From Chitinophagaceae bacterium (GTDB lineage Bacteria; Bacteroidota; Bacteroidia; Chitinophagales; Chitinophagaceae): a DNA stretch of 64,000 nt. A model generated the notes under the pieces. That model was given only the letters and a program-made list of their open reading frames with translations. It was not told where the DNA came from and searched no databases. A program made the translations under genes and the position numbers. The stretch lies in the NCBI GenBank assembly GCA_947380905.1, contig CANCSS010000008.1, positions 1 to 64,000 of the forward strand. Direction: 5' to 3'. Of this stretch, positions 39,007 to 49,123 are shown one piece after another; the first letter of the stretch is position 1; each line of letters begins with the position of its first letter.

Positions 39007-40464
39007 TTATTCAGCTAATTTTTTTTCTAGTAGTTGTGTACTTAATTTGGGATCTGCTTTTCCTTGACTTATTTTTTTTACTTCCCCTACAAACAAACCA
39101 ATCAAGCCTTTTTTTCCTTTTTTATACTCAGTTACTTTATCGGGGTGCTTGCTTAAAACCTCATTTACCCATTGCTCCAATTCGTAGGAAGAATTGGATT
39201 GTAGTAAATTATGTTTAGTAGCATAAGTCAATGGTGATTGAGGTTGAGCCAAAATTTCTTTTAACACTTTAGTGCTGGCTACAGAAAAATTTAGTTGGTT
39301 GGTTTCTACCATTTCTATTAGTTCTGCCAAATAAGTTAATACCAATGAGAGGTTTTCATATTTGTTATTACTTTCATTCAAATAGGATCTAATAGGCCCT
39401 AAAATCCAATTGGCTATGGCTTTGTAATGGGGGCTTATCTTAGTCAATTGTATAAAAAATGCTGCTTCTTCTTTGTTCTCACTTAATTGCTCTACATCAT
39501 AGGCAGATAAATTAAATGTGCTGGTCCATTGTTTTTGTAACTCATTGGGTAATGCGGGCAGCTGCTTCCTAATGGCTTCAATACTTTCCTCTGTTAAATG
39601 AAAGGGGGCTAAATCGGGATCGGGGAAGTACCTGTAATCATTGGCATCTTCTTTGTCTCTAATAGAGAAAGTGGTGTCATTGTTGGCATCAAAACTTCTG
39701 GTTTGTTGAACAATGGTGCCCCCTGATTCAGTAATTTGAATCAATCTGTCAATTTCAAATTCAATTGCTTTTTTAATATTTCGAATTGAATTTAAATTTT
39801 TAACCTCTACTCGAGTACCCAATTTTGCTGCTCCTTTTAAACGAATCGAAATATTGGCGTCGCATCTTAAACTACCTTCTTCCATATTTCCATCACATAC
39901 ACCTAGCCATCTTACTAATTTTCTAATCTCTGTTACAAATGCAAAAGCTTCTTCCGCAGAATGCAAACAAGGTTCAGTCACTAATTCTATTAAAGGAGTA
40001 CCTGCTCTATTTAAATCAATACAAGAATCAGTTTCTGAAAGGTCATGTATACTTTTTCCTGCGTCTTCTTCCAAATGAATTCGATTCAATTGAATACTTT
40101 TTTCGCCAGTGGAAGTTTTAATATTTACTTGGCCACCAATACAAATTGGGGTAGTGTGTTGTGAAATTTGATAGCCTTTTGGCAAATCGGGATAGAAATA
40201 GTTTTTTCTTGCGAAGTAATTGTCTTTTTCAATCGCACAGCCACAGGCGAGGCCCATGCGTATTGCTGATTCAATGGCTTTTTCATTGGTCTTGGGCAAG
40301 GTGCCAGGATGGCCCAAAGTGATAGGACTAATTTGAGTATTGGGTGCTGCACCAAAATCGGTGGCATCACCGCAAAACAATTTGCTTTTGGTAGCCAATT
40401 GTGCATGAATTTCTAATCCTATAACAGCCTCGTAATTAGATGAAAGTGTTGACAAATGAGTCAT
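39007..40464 (-). CDS. gatB: Aspartyl/glutamyl-tRNA(Asn/Gln) amidotransferase subunit B
   Basis: YEAVIGLEIHAQLATKSKLFCGD; DLPKGYQISQ; IHLEEDAGKSIHD; YRYFPDPDLAP. Confidence 0.96.
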   Translation of the reverse strand: MTHLSTLSSNYEAVIGLEIHAQLATKSKLFCGDATDFGAAPNTQISPITLGHPGTLPKTNEKAIESAIRMGLACGCAIEKDNYFARKNYFYPDLPKGYQISQHTTPICIGGQVNIKTSTGEKSIQLNRIHLEEDAGKSIHDLSETDSCIDLNRAGTPLIELVTEPCLHSAEEAFAFVTEIRKLVRWLGVCDGNMEEGSLRCDANISIRLKGAAKLGTRVEVKNLNSIRNIKKAIEFEIDRLIQITESGGTIVQQTRSFDANNDTTFSIRDKEDANDYRYFPDPDLAPFHLTEESIEAIRKQLPALPNELQKQWTSTFNLSAYDVEQLSENKEEAAFFIQLTKISPHYKAIANWILGPIRSYLNESNNKYENLSLVLTYLAELIEMVETNQLNFSVASTKVLKEILAQPQSPLTYATKHNLLQSNSSYELEQWVNEVLSKHPDKVTEYKKGKKGLIGLFVGEVKKISQGKADPKLSTQLLEKKLAE

Positions 40465-40493
40465 GTTGTAAAAGTACCATTTTTTGTGATTTA

Positions 40494-43187
40494 CTAAAGC
40501 ATTCCTTTTACCACTGCTATGACTTTATCTAGTTGAGTGGCCTCTTGGCCACCCGCGGATGCCAATGTTTTTTGACCACCTCCGCCCCCTTTGATAAGTG
40601 GGGCAATTTTATCTTTAATAATTTGAGGGGCTTGCCAGTTTTTTTCATTGGCCAAACTTTCATTAATTGCCATTGCCACAGCTGCTTTCCCCCCCACTTC
40701 ATTTACCAACACTACGAATGTATTGGATTGGGTGGCGCCTAATAATTGAGCTAATTTTTTTAATTGATCAACGCTGTTTAATGGAACTCGAATTCCTAAA
40801 AATTGAACTCCATTAATGCTTGTAAATTGTGTTCGATGGGTTGCTAATAAATTATTAATCAAACCTGCTTCTTGACTTTCTACTTTTTTAAACAATTCTT
40901 TTTGCTTGGTTTGTAAATCTGCAATGGTATCACTCAATACATCGATGGAGCTTGTTTCGGTCCATTGAGGTGCTTGAAAAGCAATGCTCAATTGATTCGA
41001 TAATGTGGCACAAGCTTCTGTTAGCTGTACAATTTGCTTATGCAGTTTCTCATTTATTTCTGTCAAATAAATTTGTGCAGCAGCACCTACGACTGCTTCA
41101 ATTCTTCTTACGCCCGCTGCTACCGAAGCTTCTGCTTTTAAAATAAAATGTTCAATCTCTCCTGTATATCCTACATGTGTTCCACCACATAATTCTATAG
41201 AATAAGCAGGATCCATGATTACCACGCGTACTTTGTCTCCATATTTTTCTCCAAACAAAGCCATCGCACCTAATCCAATGGCTTCTTCCTTATTCATATC
41301 CTTAATCACTACCGGAATATTTTCTTTGATTTTAGCGTTCACTATTTTTTCTACTGCTATAATTTCTTCTGGGGTCATTTTTGCAAAATGAGAAAAGTCA
41401 AATCGCAATTGTTCTGCATTTACCAAACTTCCTTTTTGTGCCACATGCTTGCCCAATACATTTCTGAGTGCAGCATGCAATAAATGGGTCGCAGAATGGT
41501 GCACTGTGATGTTTTTTCTATTAGTTACATTTACTTGTGCGCTTACTTTTGAAGAAATGGTTGCAGGGAGGCTATCGGTAAAATGTATAAATAAATTATT
41601 TTCTTTTTTAGTATCTGTTACTTCTAGCATTGTACCATCTTCAAATTGCAAGGTACCTATATCACCTACTTGGCCCCCACTTTCGGCATAAAAAGGGGTT
41701 TCACTTAATACCCATTGGTAGGCTTCTTTTCCTTTCGCTTTTACTTTTCGATATTTTATTACGTTTGCATTGGCAGAAGCAGCAGTATAGCCTATGAATT
41801 TTGTTTCTGTATCAGGGCTTACTTGCGCCCAATCTCCAGTATCAATGGCAGTTGCAGCGCGGCTTCTGTTTTTTTGTTGGAACATTTCTTTTTCAAATCC
41901 AGTTTCATCCACCTGCAATTCGTTTTCACTCGCAATCAATCGGGTTAAATCTACCGGGAATCCAAAAGTGTCAAATAATTCAAATACCAATTTGCCTTCG
42001 ATAGTTGATTTTTTCGCATGCGTTGCTATGATATCATCCATTCTTTTCAATCCTTTTTCTAAGGTTCTTAAAAATCCTTCTTCTTCTTCTTTCACCACTT
42101 TGCTTACAAAATCGAGTTGTCCTTTTAATTCAGGAAATACATGTTCAAACTGCGCTGCCAACAAGGGCATCAATTGGTGTAACAACGGATGTTTGTAATC
42201 TAGATAAGAATAATAATATCTTACGGCTCTTCTTAAAATTCTTCTAATCACATAGCCTGCACCGGTATTGGCTGGCAATTGACCATCGGCAATAGTAAAA
42301 GCAATGGCACGAATATGATCGGCGATGACTCTAAATGCAACTGCTTGTTTGGTATCGCTGTAATCATAAATTTTATTCGTAATTTTTTCTACTGCCTCAA
42401 TGGTGCCTGTAAAAACATCGGTATCGTAATTGCTTTTTTTATTTTGTATCACGCGCACCAATCTTTCAAATCCCATACCGGTATCAACATGTTTATTGGG
42501 AAGTGCTTCTAAACTGCCATCTTTTTTTCTATTGTATTGAATAAATACATTGTTCCATATTTCTATGACTTGAGGATGGTCTTTGTTTACTAAATCGCGT
42601 CCTGGAATTTGAGCAATTTCTTCCGCCGATCTCATGTCTACATGTATTTCACTACAAGGACCACAAGGGCCAGTATCACCCATTTCCCAAAAATTATCTT
42701 TTTTATTTCCGTAAATTATTTTTTCATCGGGCACCCATTTTTTCCAATGCATTAATGCTTCGCTGGAAGCGGGTAAATTTTCTGAAGCGTCGCCTTCAAA
42801 GACAGTTACATATAATCTAGCTGGGTCAATGCCGTATACTTTGGTTAACAATTCCCAACTCCATTCAATGGCTTCTCCTTTGAAGTAATCTCCAAAACTC
42901 CAGTTGCCTAACATTTCAAACATGGTATGATGATAGGTATCTACACCTACTTCTTCTAAATCATTGTGCTTCCCACTCACCCTTAAACATTTTTGGGTAT
43001 CTGCTATTCTGCTATGACTTGGCACTTGATTGCCTAAAAAGTAATCTTTGAATTGATTCATTCCTGCATTGGTAAAAAGTAAGGTAGGATCATTCTTTAC
43101 TACAATGGGTGCAGAAGGCACAATGGCATGACCCTTAGATGCAAAAAAATCTAAAAATTGTTGTCTTATTTCGGCGCTCTTCCTCAT
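40494..43187 (-). CDS. alaS: Alanyl-tRNA synthetase
   Basis: IRQQFLDFFASKGHAIVPSAPIV...LLFTNAGMNQFKDYFLG; HHSATHLLHAALRNVLG; IELCGGTHVGYTGEI; GGGGGQKTLASAGG. Confidence 0.97.
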   Translation of the reverse strand: MRKSAEIRQQFLDFFASKGHAIVPSAPIVVKNDPTLLFTNAGMNQFKDYFLGNQVPSHSRIADTQKCLRVSGKHNDLEEVGVDTYHHTMFEMLGNWSFGDYFKGEAIEWSWELLTKVYGIDPARLYVTVFEGDASENLPASSEALMHWKKWVPDEKIIYGNKKDNFWEMGDTGPCGPCSEIHVDMRSAEEIAQIPGRDLVNKDHPQVIEIWNNVFIQYNRKKDGSLEALPNKHVDTGMGFERLVRVIQNKKSNYDTDVFTGTIEAVEKITNKIYDYSDTKQAVAFRVIADHIRAIAFTIADGQLPANTGAGYVIRRILRRAVRYYYSYLDYKHPLLHQLMPLLAAQFEHVFPELKGQLDFVSKVVKEEEEGFLRTLEKGLKRMDDIIATHAKKSTIEGKLVFELFDTFGFPVDLTRLIASENELQVDETGFEKEMFQQKNRSRAATAIDTGDWAQVSPDTETKFIGYTAASANANVIKYRKVKAKGKEAYQWVLSETPFYAESGGQVGDIGTLQFEDGTMLEVTDTKKENNLFIHFTDSLPATISSKVSAQVNVTNRKNITVHHSATHLLHAALRNVLGKHVAQKGSLVNAEQLRFDFSHFAKMTPEEIIAVEKIVNAKIKENIPVVIKDMNKEEAIGLGAMALFGEKYGDKVRVVIMDPAYSIELCGGTHVGYTGEIEHFILKAEASVAAGVRRIEAVVGAAAQIYLTEINEKLHKQIVQLTEACATLSNQLSIAFQAPQWTETSSIDVLSDTIADLQTKQKELFKKVESQEAGLINNLLATHRTQFTSINGVQFLGIRVPLNSVDQLKKLAQLLGATQSNTFVVLVNEVGGKAAVAMAINESLANEKNWQAPQIIKDKIAPLIKGGGGGQKTLASAGGQEATQLDKVIAVVKGML

Positions 43188-43309
43188 GTAGCTTAATTTT
43201 AGGCTGTGTTGGTCTTAAAAGCTATATTTGTTATGCTTTTTTATTGTCCTCAAAGGTAAGGAATTGGGGCTTTTTTATGGACTTTCGGGGCAAATAATAG
43301 CACATTTAG

Positions 43310-44281
43310 ATGAAGAAAATAAAATACCACTTTAATACGCATACCCTAAGATTTGACAAGGTCGAAGTACCCCTGCGCGTAAGACTATTGCAGCTTTTTG
43401 GGTTTATAGCTGCTTCTATCATTACTGGGGTTGTGATTGTGGTGGTGTTGTTTCAATACATTGACTCTCCCAAAGAAAAAATATTGCGTCAGCAAAATGA
43501 AACCTACAAAGAAAATTACAGTGTATTAGAAGCGCAACTTAAGCAGTTAGAATTACAAATGTCAGAATTGGAGAATCGGGACAATGAAGTGTATCGATCT
43601 ATTTTTGAATCCAGCCCTATTCCAGACAGTGCAAGGGTAAAAGAAATGGAAGCAAAAAAAGAAGTCAGGTTGATTCAAAATTTATCCAATTCGGAATTGC
43701 TTTCCAATATGATTGGTCAATTAAACAATTTGACTTTGAGAATGGCCTATCAAACTACTTCATTTGTTGAGATTAATTCCATGGTAAAGAATAAAGCAAA
43801 ATTATTAAAAGCCATTCCTTCTATTCAGCCCGTCAGCAATAAAAATTTGAATCGTATTGGTGGAAGTTTTGGTTATAGAATTGATCCATTGTACAAAGAC
43901 ATCCGTTTTCATCAGGGCTTGGATTTTACGGCACCAGTGGGTACGCCCATTTATGCTACGGCAGATGGCGTTGTGCAAATGGCCGGATTTAATACCGATG
44001 GCTATGGCAATAAAGTGGTTATCAATCATGGTTATGGTTTTCAAACTTTGTATGGGCACATGGTGCGTGTAAAAGTAAAAGTGGGACAAGCAATAAAACG
44101 AGGTGAAGTAATTGGATACATTGGCAATACGGGAAAAAGTACAGGGCCTCATTGTCATTATGAAGTGATCAAAAGAAATATAAAAGTAGATCCTGTATAT
44201 TATTTTTACAACGATTTAACGCCTGCGCAATTTGATCGATTATTGAAAGCTGCTGCTGCAAATAAGCAAAGTCTAGATTAA
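43310..44281 (+). CDS. M23-family metallopeptidase, membrane anchored
   Basis: N-terminal TM and coiled-coil; IRFHQGLDFTAPVGTPIYATADGVVQMAG...YGHM...GPHCHYEVI. Confidence 0.93.
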   Translation: MKKIKYHFNTHTLRFDKVEVPLRVRLLQLFGFIAASIITGVVIVVVLFQYIDSPKEKILRQQNETYKENYSVLEAQLKQLELQMSELENRDNEVYRSIFESSPIPDSARVKEMEAKKEVRLIQNLSNSELLSNMIGQLNNLTLRMAYQTTSFVEINSMVKNKAKLLKAIPSIQPVSNKNLNRIGGSFGYRIDPLYKDIRFHQGLDFTAPVGTPIYATADGVVQMAGFNTDGYGNKVVINHGYGFQTLYGHMVRVKVKVGQAIKRGEVIGYIGNTGKSTGPHCHYEVIKRNIKVDPVYYFYNDLTPAQFDRLLKAAAANKQSLD

Positions 44282-44298
44282 TATTTTTATTAAGTAGT

Positions 44299-44532
44299 AT
44301 GGAACCAAAATTACTTCAATTTTTAAATCGCATTATGCGCACCATTGGATTGGGGGTGTTGTGGATGACATTGAATAGCACGATTGGAATTATGTGGGGC
44401 TATGCTTATGTACAAGCTACCTGGCATTTGAGTAATATCTTATTTTATAGTTTTTTAGTGTTAAGTTTTACGGGGTTACTCTATGTGTTGTATCGGCTTT
44501 GGCGTCACCCTATTGGAATTGAAGTCGACTAG
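44299..44532 (+). CDS. Small hypothetical membrane protein
   Basis: 77 aa with two hydrophobic segments, in tight spacing after the M23 gene. Confidence 0.6.
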   Translation: MEPKLLQFLNRIMRTIGLGVLWMTLNSTIGIMWGYAYVQATWHLSNILFYSFLVLSFTGLLYVLYRLWRHPIGIEVD

Positions 44533-44537
44533 GCTGC

Positions 44538-44960
44538 TTAACTACTATGGTCTGCAATGACTTTCCACTGCCCATTTATTTTTCTAAACAGCAGGGTAAA
44601 ATAACCACCAGCATCTCCCACTGTTCTTGTTAAATTCCATTTGCCAATCACAAAATAATGGTCTGTATTCAAAGGCTTCACACTTATAATTTGGAATGCT
44701 AGTTTCCCCATGTGACTGGTGTCTGGGTAATTCTTTTGATAATTTTTTAAAGTAGTTGCATAACCATACCTGGGGCCACTTTTCCCAATGTATACCAGAC
44801 TGTCATTTTCCCAGTAGCCAATCATAAATGAATTGATATCTCCTTTGTTCCATGCATTTGTTTGGTTGGCTAAAATTTGTCGAATCGCTTGTTCGTCTTT
44901 GTTTTGAGCAAAACCAATCAGGCAACTTAAAACAGCCAGTAGGGTAAAATATTTTTTCAT
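44538..44960 (-). CDS. Secreted SnoaL/DUF4440-like protein
   Basis: Signal peptide; DEQAIRQILANQTNAWNKGDINSFMIGYWENDSLVYIG...GGYFTLLFRKINGQWKVIADHSS. Confidence 0.82.
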   Translation of the reverse strand: MKKYFTLLAVLSCLIGFAQNKDEQAIRQILANQTNAWNKGDINSFMIGYWENDSLVYIGKSGPRYGYATTLKNYQKNYPDTSHMGKLAFQIISVKPLNTDHYFVIGKWNLTRTVGDAGGYFTLLFRKINGQWKVIADHSS

Positions 44961-45069
44961 GTGATTTTAGTTTATACTTAAATAATAATTTTTAAAGTTA
45001 TTCGGGATGGGAGGAACTTCCGAAATGAAAAGTTAAGATAAATAAATAAAAACGCGTTAATTTACAGCC

Positions 45070-45672
45070 ATGACTTATCAAAAACAGTTGAAAAAGGATC
45101 TAAAATTGGCGCCACTATTAAAAGGGGAGCCCTACATTTTAAAAAAAAGGAAAAACACAGCTGTTAGACTTATAGCCAGTATTTTAAGCCAGCAATTAAA
45201 TACCAAAGTGGCAAAAATTATTTTTCTTCGGTTTTTAGATTTATACAAAGGGATTGAGCCAAGCATGCAACAGGTAGTAGCTACCCCTTCGGAAACCCTT
45301 CGCAGTATCGGGTTGAGTAATTCTAAAGTAAACTATGTGCACAATGTGGCTCATTTTTTTATTGAAAATAAAATTTCGGATAAGCAATTGTATAGCATGG
45401 AGCCGGAAGCGGTGGTAGAATTATTGACACAAATCAAGGGGGTAGGTACTTGGACGGTTGAAATGTTATTGATGTTTAGTTTGGGTCATGAAAATGTTTT
45501 TGCAGTAGATGATTTAGGAATTCAACAGGCCATGATTGGTTTGTATAAAATAAAATATACCAGTAAAAAGGAATTAAAAATTAAAATGCTTAAAAAAGCT
45601 ACTGCATGGGCCCCTTTTAAAACTTATGCCTGCTTGGATTTGTGGCAATGGAAAGACAATGGAGCTGTGTAA
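45070..45672 (+). CDS. DNA-3-methyladenine glycosylase II-like (HhH-GPD)
   Basis: LTQIKGVGTWTVEMLLMFSLGHENVFAVDDLGIQQAM HhH-GPD with catalytic Asp. Confidence 0.9.
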   Translation: MTYQKQLKKDLKLAPLLKGEPYILKKRKNTAVRLIASILSQQLNTKVAKIIFLRFLDLYKGIEPSMQQVVATPSETLRSIGLSNSKVNYVHNVAHFFIENKISDKQLYSMEPEAVVELLTQIKGVGTWTVEMLLMFSLGHENVFAVDDLGIQQAMIGLYKIKYTSKKELKIKMLKKATAWAPFKTYACLDLWQWKDNGAV

Positions 45673-45675
45673 TTA

Positions 45676-48276
45676 TTATACAGAATTTCGAGCTGCATTG
45701 ATGACTCCAAACATGGTTCTTGTCAATAATTTTTCATAAGCATCCAACAACTCAGCATCCAATGTATGGTCTTGTAATTTACACAATGCATATTGTTGTA
45801 TTGTAAGTAAGGGTAGTACGATGCGGTCTCTAAGTAAGATAGAATGCTTGCCTACCGTATCTGCTTCCATTAAACTTTTTGCATCGTTTAATTCCAAATA
45901 CAATTGGGTGGTTAATTTAAACTCTTCTTTTATGGTTTGCCATATGGGGTTGAATTCCGTATCAGATTCGATGTATTTGGTGATGGCAAAATTAGATTTT
46001 ACCATACTCATCATGCTGTTATCAATTAAAGTTCTAAAAAAGGGAATATTGTTAAACAAGGATTGAACCTCTTTCCACAATCCTTTTTCTTTAAGTACTT
46101 GCAAGGCCGTGCCCACTCCGTAAAATCCGGGTACATTTTGTTTCAATTGACTCCAACTGCCTACAAAAGGGATGGCCCTTAAATCACTAAAATGTAAGGT
46201 GTTGCCTGTTCCTCTTTTAGCGGGACGGCTGGCTATATTGCTTTTGCTGTAATAATTTAAAGGGCTAAATTTTTGCAAATAAGGTAAGAACAATGGATTT
46301 TCTTTAAGTTGCTGGTAGGATGCGTAACTGATATTACCCAAAGCCTCTAGTATGGATCGGTCTTGTGCTGACAAGGGCAATTTAGTATCAGCAAACAATT
46401 CATTGCTAACGCCAGCACTTAATAATTGCTCTAAATTGTATTGCGCCGATTGAATGGTACCAAAATTAGACGTAATGGTTTGTCCTTGCACCGTTAATTG
46501 AATTTCATCATTTTGGATTTGGTTGCCCATGGAAGCGTAAAACTGATGTGTTTTTCCGCCCCCTCTTGATGGTGGTCCACCGCGCCCATCAAAAAATTTA
46601 ACGACTATGTTATTTTTTCTTGAAATAGAAGTAAGTGTTTCTTTGGCTTTGTAGATGCTCCAGTTGGCTTGTAAATATCCACCATCTTTTGTGCCATCGC
46701 TAAAACCCAGCATGATGGTTTGTTGTTGATTTCTATAGCTTAGGTGTGCTACATATAATGGATTTTGGTACAATAGGGCCATGGTATTTTCAGCTGCAGT
46801 TAAATCATCAATGGTTTCGAAAAGTGGTACAATGTCTATTGTTTTTAAATTTTCATCCCATCCGCACAATCTAAACAATGCATACAATTCCATTACATTT
46901 ACTTCTGATTGACAATTGCTAATCACGTACCTGTGACAACCTGCTTCTCCATTCATGGCCTGTACTTGTTTCATAGCATAGATGCTTTCTAGGGTGTCTT
47001 TGGTAATGGTGTCTGTAAAATCCTTTGGATTTAATTGATGAGCAAGGGTACTTAATATTTTCAATTGATCAGTGGCCGACAAACTTGCATAATGGTTTGG
47101 AAGTAATGCTTTGCCAGTATTAGCCAATAATGTTTCACTGATGGTTAACAATACTGCATGGTGTATTCTGCTGTCTTGTCGAATGTCTAAGGAGGCAAAA
47201 TGAGTGCCAAACAATTGCACTTTGTGGAGTAGGCTTTCTAATCTAGAAAGATAAAGAGAATGATCTTCTTCAATTATTTTACGCCTTATGGCTTCTAAAC
47301 TAGTGACAATTTCATGTGTAGCAATGGGGTTGCTTTCATCAGGCCTAAAAACATTTTCGTATAAATTTGCTTCCAAACTATTTAATAAAACATCAATACC
47401 TGAGAAGGTTAATTTTCTTTTTAATTTTCTAACGTCTCTGTAATAACAAACAATGATACTGCTTCTTAAAGCTTTAGCCACATTGATGGTGGTGGCTGCA
47501 TTTACAAACGGATTGCCATCTCTGTCACCTCCTGGCCAAAAGCCTAATTCAATAAAAGGGTTATTGCCTTTATCATTTCGGTCAAAAATTTCGTTAACAA
47601 TACTGCTGTAAATATTACCCATGGCGTAATAAAAAACATTTTCCAAATACCACATCAAGTTCAATGCTTCGTCTGTTGGGGTAGGTTGTTTTTTATTAAA
47701 AAAAGGAGTCAGTCCCAGCTGTTGAATGTATTGGTTGATGGTATGAAAATCATTTTTACCAATCGCCTCCCCCATATCATGTATTATGCCCAAGACATTG
47801 GCTGGATAAAATTGGGTAGGATGTGCTGTTAAAACAATGCGTACTTTAAAATGGGCAAGCTTATTTTTTAATTCCTGTTTTTTTCCTGTAAAGGCGGCGT
47901 CTCTAATTAATGTTTTTAAACTACCAGGGCCGTCAATATCATTAACAGAAGTAAAAGCGGCATCTTCAATGGCGTCAAAAAGTACAACTTGTCTTTCTAT
48001 GTATTGAACATATTTAAATAAGTGATCTAACTTTTCTTTTTCGGTTTCTACTTGGGTATGTCTGCTAAAAAAATAATCAACAATTTCATTCGGAGATTTT
48101 CCTTTCGCATAACCATCTTCGCAGGTTTGTAATAAGATGGGCAATAAGGCCCCTACATTCGCTACGCCAGAATAAGGGAGTGCTGCAAATAAACTATTAT
48201 AGATAATGTATTTATCAGATACATTTCTTCTAAATTGTTGTGAATAGTGTGCAGAGGGGAGTGTCATAATTTGCAA
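45676..48276 (-). CDS. ppc: Phosphoenolpyruvate carboxylase
   Basis: LTAHPTQFYPANVLG; ELGFWPGGDRDGNPFVNAATT; FFDGRGGPPSRGGGKTHQFYASM; FVGSWSQLKQNVPGFYGVGTAL. Confidence 0.95.
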   Translation of the reverse strand: MQIMTLPSAHYSQQFRRNVSDKYIIYNSLFAALPYSGVANVGALLPILLQTCEDGYAKGKSPNEIVDYFFSRHTQVETEKEKLDHLFKYVQYIERQVVLFDAIEDAAFTSVNDIDGPGSLKTLIRDAAFTGKKQELKNKLAHFKVRIVLTAHPTQFYPANVLGIIHDMGEAIGKNDFHTINQYIQQLGLTPFFNKKQPTPTDEALNLMWYLENVFYYAMGNIYSSIVNEIFDRNDKGNNPFIELGFWPGGDRDGNPFVNAATTINVAKALRSSIIVCYYRDVRKLKRKLTFSGIDVLLNSLEANLYENVFRPDESNPIATHEIVTSLEAIRRKIIEEDHSLYLSRLESLLHKVQLFGTHFASLDIRQDSRIHHAVLLTISETLLANTGKALLPNHYASLSATDQLKILSTLAHQLNPKDFTDTITKDTLESIYAMKQVQAMNGEAGCHRYVISNCQSEVNVMELYALFRLCGWDENLKTIDIVPLFETIDDLTAAENTMALLYQNPLYVAHLSYRNQQQTIMLGFSDGTKDGGYLQANWSIYKAKETLTSISRKNNIVVKFFDGRGGPPSRGGGKTHQFYASMGNQIQNDEIQLTVQGQTITSNFGTIQSAQYNLEQLLSAGVSNELFADTKLPLSAQDRSILEALGNISYASYQQLKENPLFLPYLQKFSPLNYYSKSNIASRPAKRGTGNTLHFSDLRAIPFVGSWSQLKQNVPGFYGVGTALQVLKEKGLWKEVQSLFNNIPFFRTLIDNSMMSMVKSNFAITKYIESDTEFNPIWQTIKEEFKLTTQLYLELNDAKSLMEADTVGKHSILLRDRIVLPLLTIQQYALCKLQDHTLDAELLDAYEKLLTRTMFGVINAARNSV

Positions 48277-48348
48277 GGCAAAGGTACTACAAATTAAGTT
48301 TGCATGAAGGAAAGCCTTGCCAGCATTGATTCCTAATGAATGTTCGTT

Positions 48349-49107
48349 TTAAATGAAGGCTGTTGGCGTATGTGTTGGTTGTTGGATGTCGTGGTAAAAA
48401 GCGAATGTCCATTTTTCTTGAGCACCTTGCTGCCACCATTGTTGTCTAAACTCCATACTTTTTTTACCATCCAAGTCATATTTAGCGACAAACCTAGACT
48501 TCATTTGTTGCAATTGAGGTGCCACATCTGCACCAAAAAAGATTATTTCTTCGTTTTCTTTTAGCCAGGCCACTTGATGAAATGGGCTGTGCCCTCCTGT
48601 CATTTGATACTGTATTAAGTCGTCTATTATGCCTTGCTCTTCCTTTAGCCATTGAACGCCACTAAAATTGGCCAAGGTTTCAATTTGTGCTCTAAGATTA
48701 AGATCCTTACTATTTTCCATGACTGCTTCGAATTCCCTTTTTTGTACATAATATTTTGCATAGGGGAAGCTGATAAATCTTTCTTGATGTGTGGGATGAA
48801 CATAGCTAATGCCCCCTGCATGGTCTTTGTGTAAATGACTTAAAAAAACTTTGGTCACAGAGGAGGGGTTAATGCCTAAGGCCATTAAATTGGCATGGAT
48901 TTGTAAAACCCCTTCTTTATTGTGATAACCCAATCCAGTATCTAATAAAATGGTATCCTTTTCTGTAATAACGACAAATGGTTGCACTTCTACTAAAATA
49001 CTTCCCTTGGGTCGGTTTTGAAATGCTTGGTTGCTGCTATCAAAAGGCAAAAATACTTTGGTATGGTCAATCGAAAAACTGCCTTCGGATAAAGGATAAA
49101 TACGCAT
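48349..49107 (-). CDS. MBL-fold metallo-hydrolase
   Basis: FLSHLHKDHAGGISYV; LLDTGLGYH; MTGGHSPFHQV. Confidence 0.9.
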   Translation of the reverse strand: MRIYPLSEGSFSIDHTKVFLPFDSSNQAFQNRPKGSILVEVQPFVVITEKDTILLDTGLGYHNKEGVLQIHANLMALGINPSSVTKVFLSHLHKDHAGGISYVHPTHQERFISFPYAKYYVQKREFEAVMENSKDLNLRAQIETLANFSGVQWLKEEQGIIDDLIQYQMTGGHSPFHQVAWLKENEEIIFFGADVAPQLQQMKSRFVAKYDLDGKKSMEFRQQWWQQGAQEKWTFAFYHDIQQPTHTPTAFI

Positions 49108-49123
49108 ACTGCAAAAATAAGCA

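Noticed and set aside
40125-40406. 93-aa minus-strand ORF inside gatB
   Set aside because: Alternative frame of the same strand within the conserved gatB N-terminal region; gatB frame clearly preferred.
41715-42198. Several plus-strand ORFs inside alaS (for example 41794-42198)
   Set aside because: All antisense to the clear alaS coding frame; translations resemble random low-complexity sequence.
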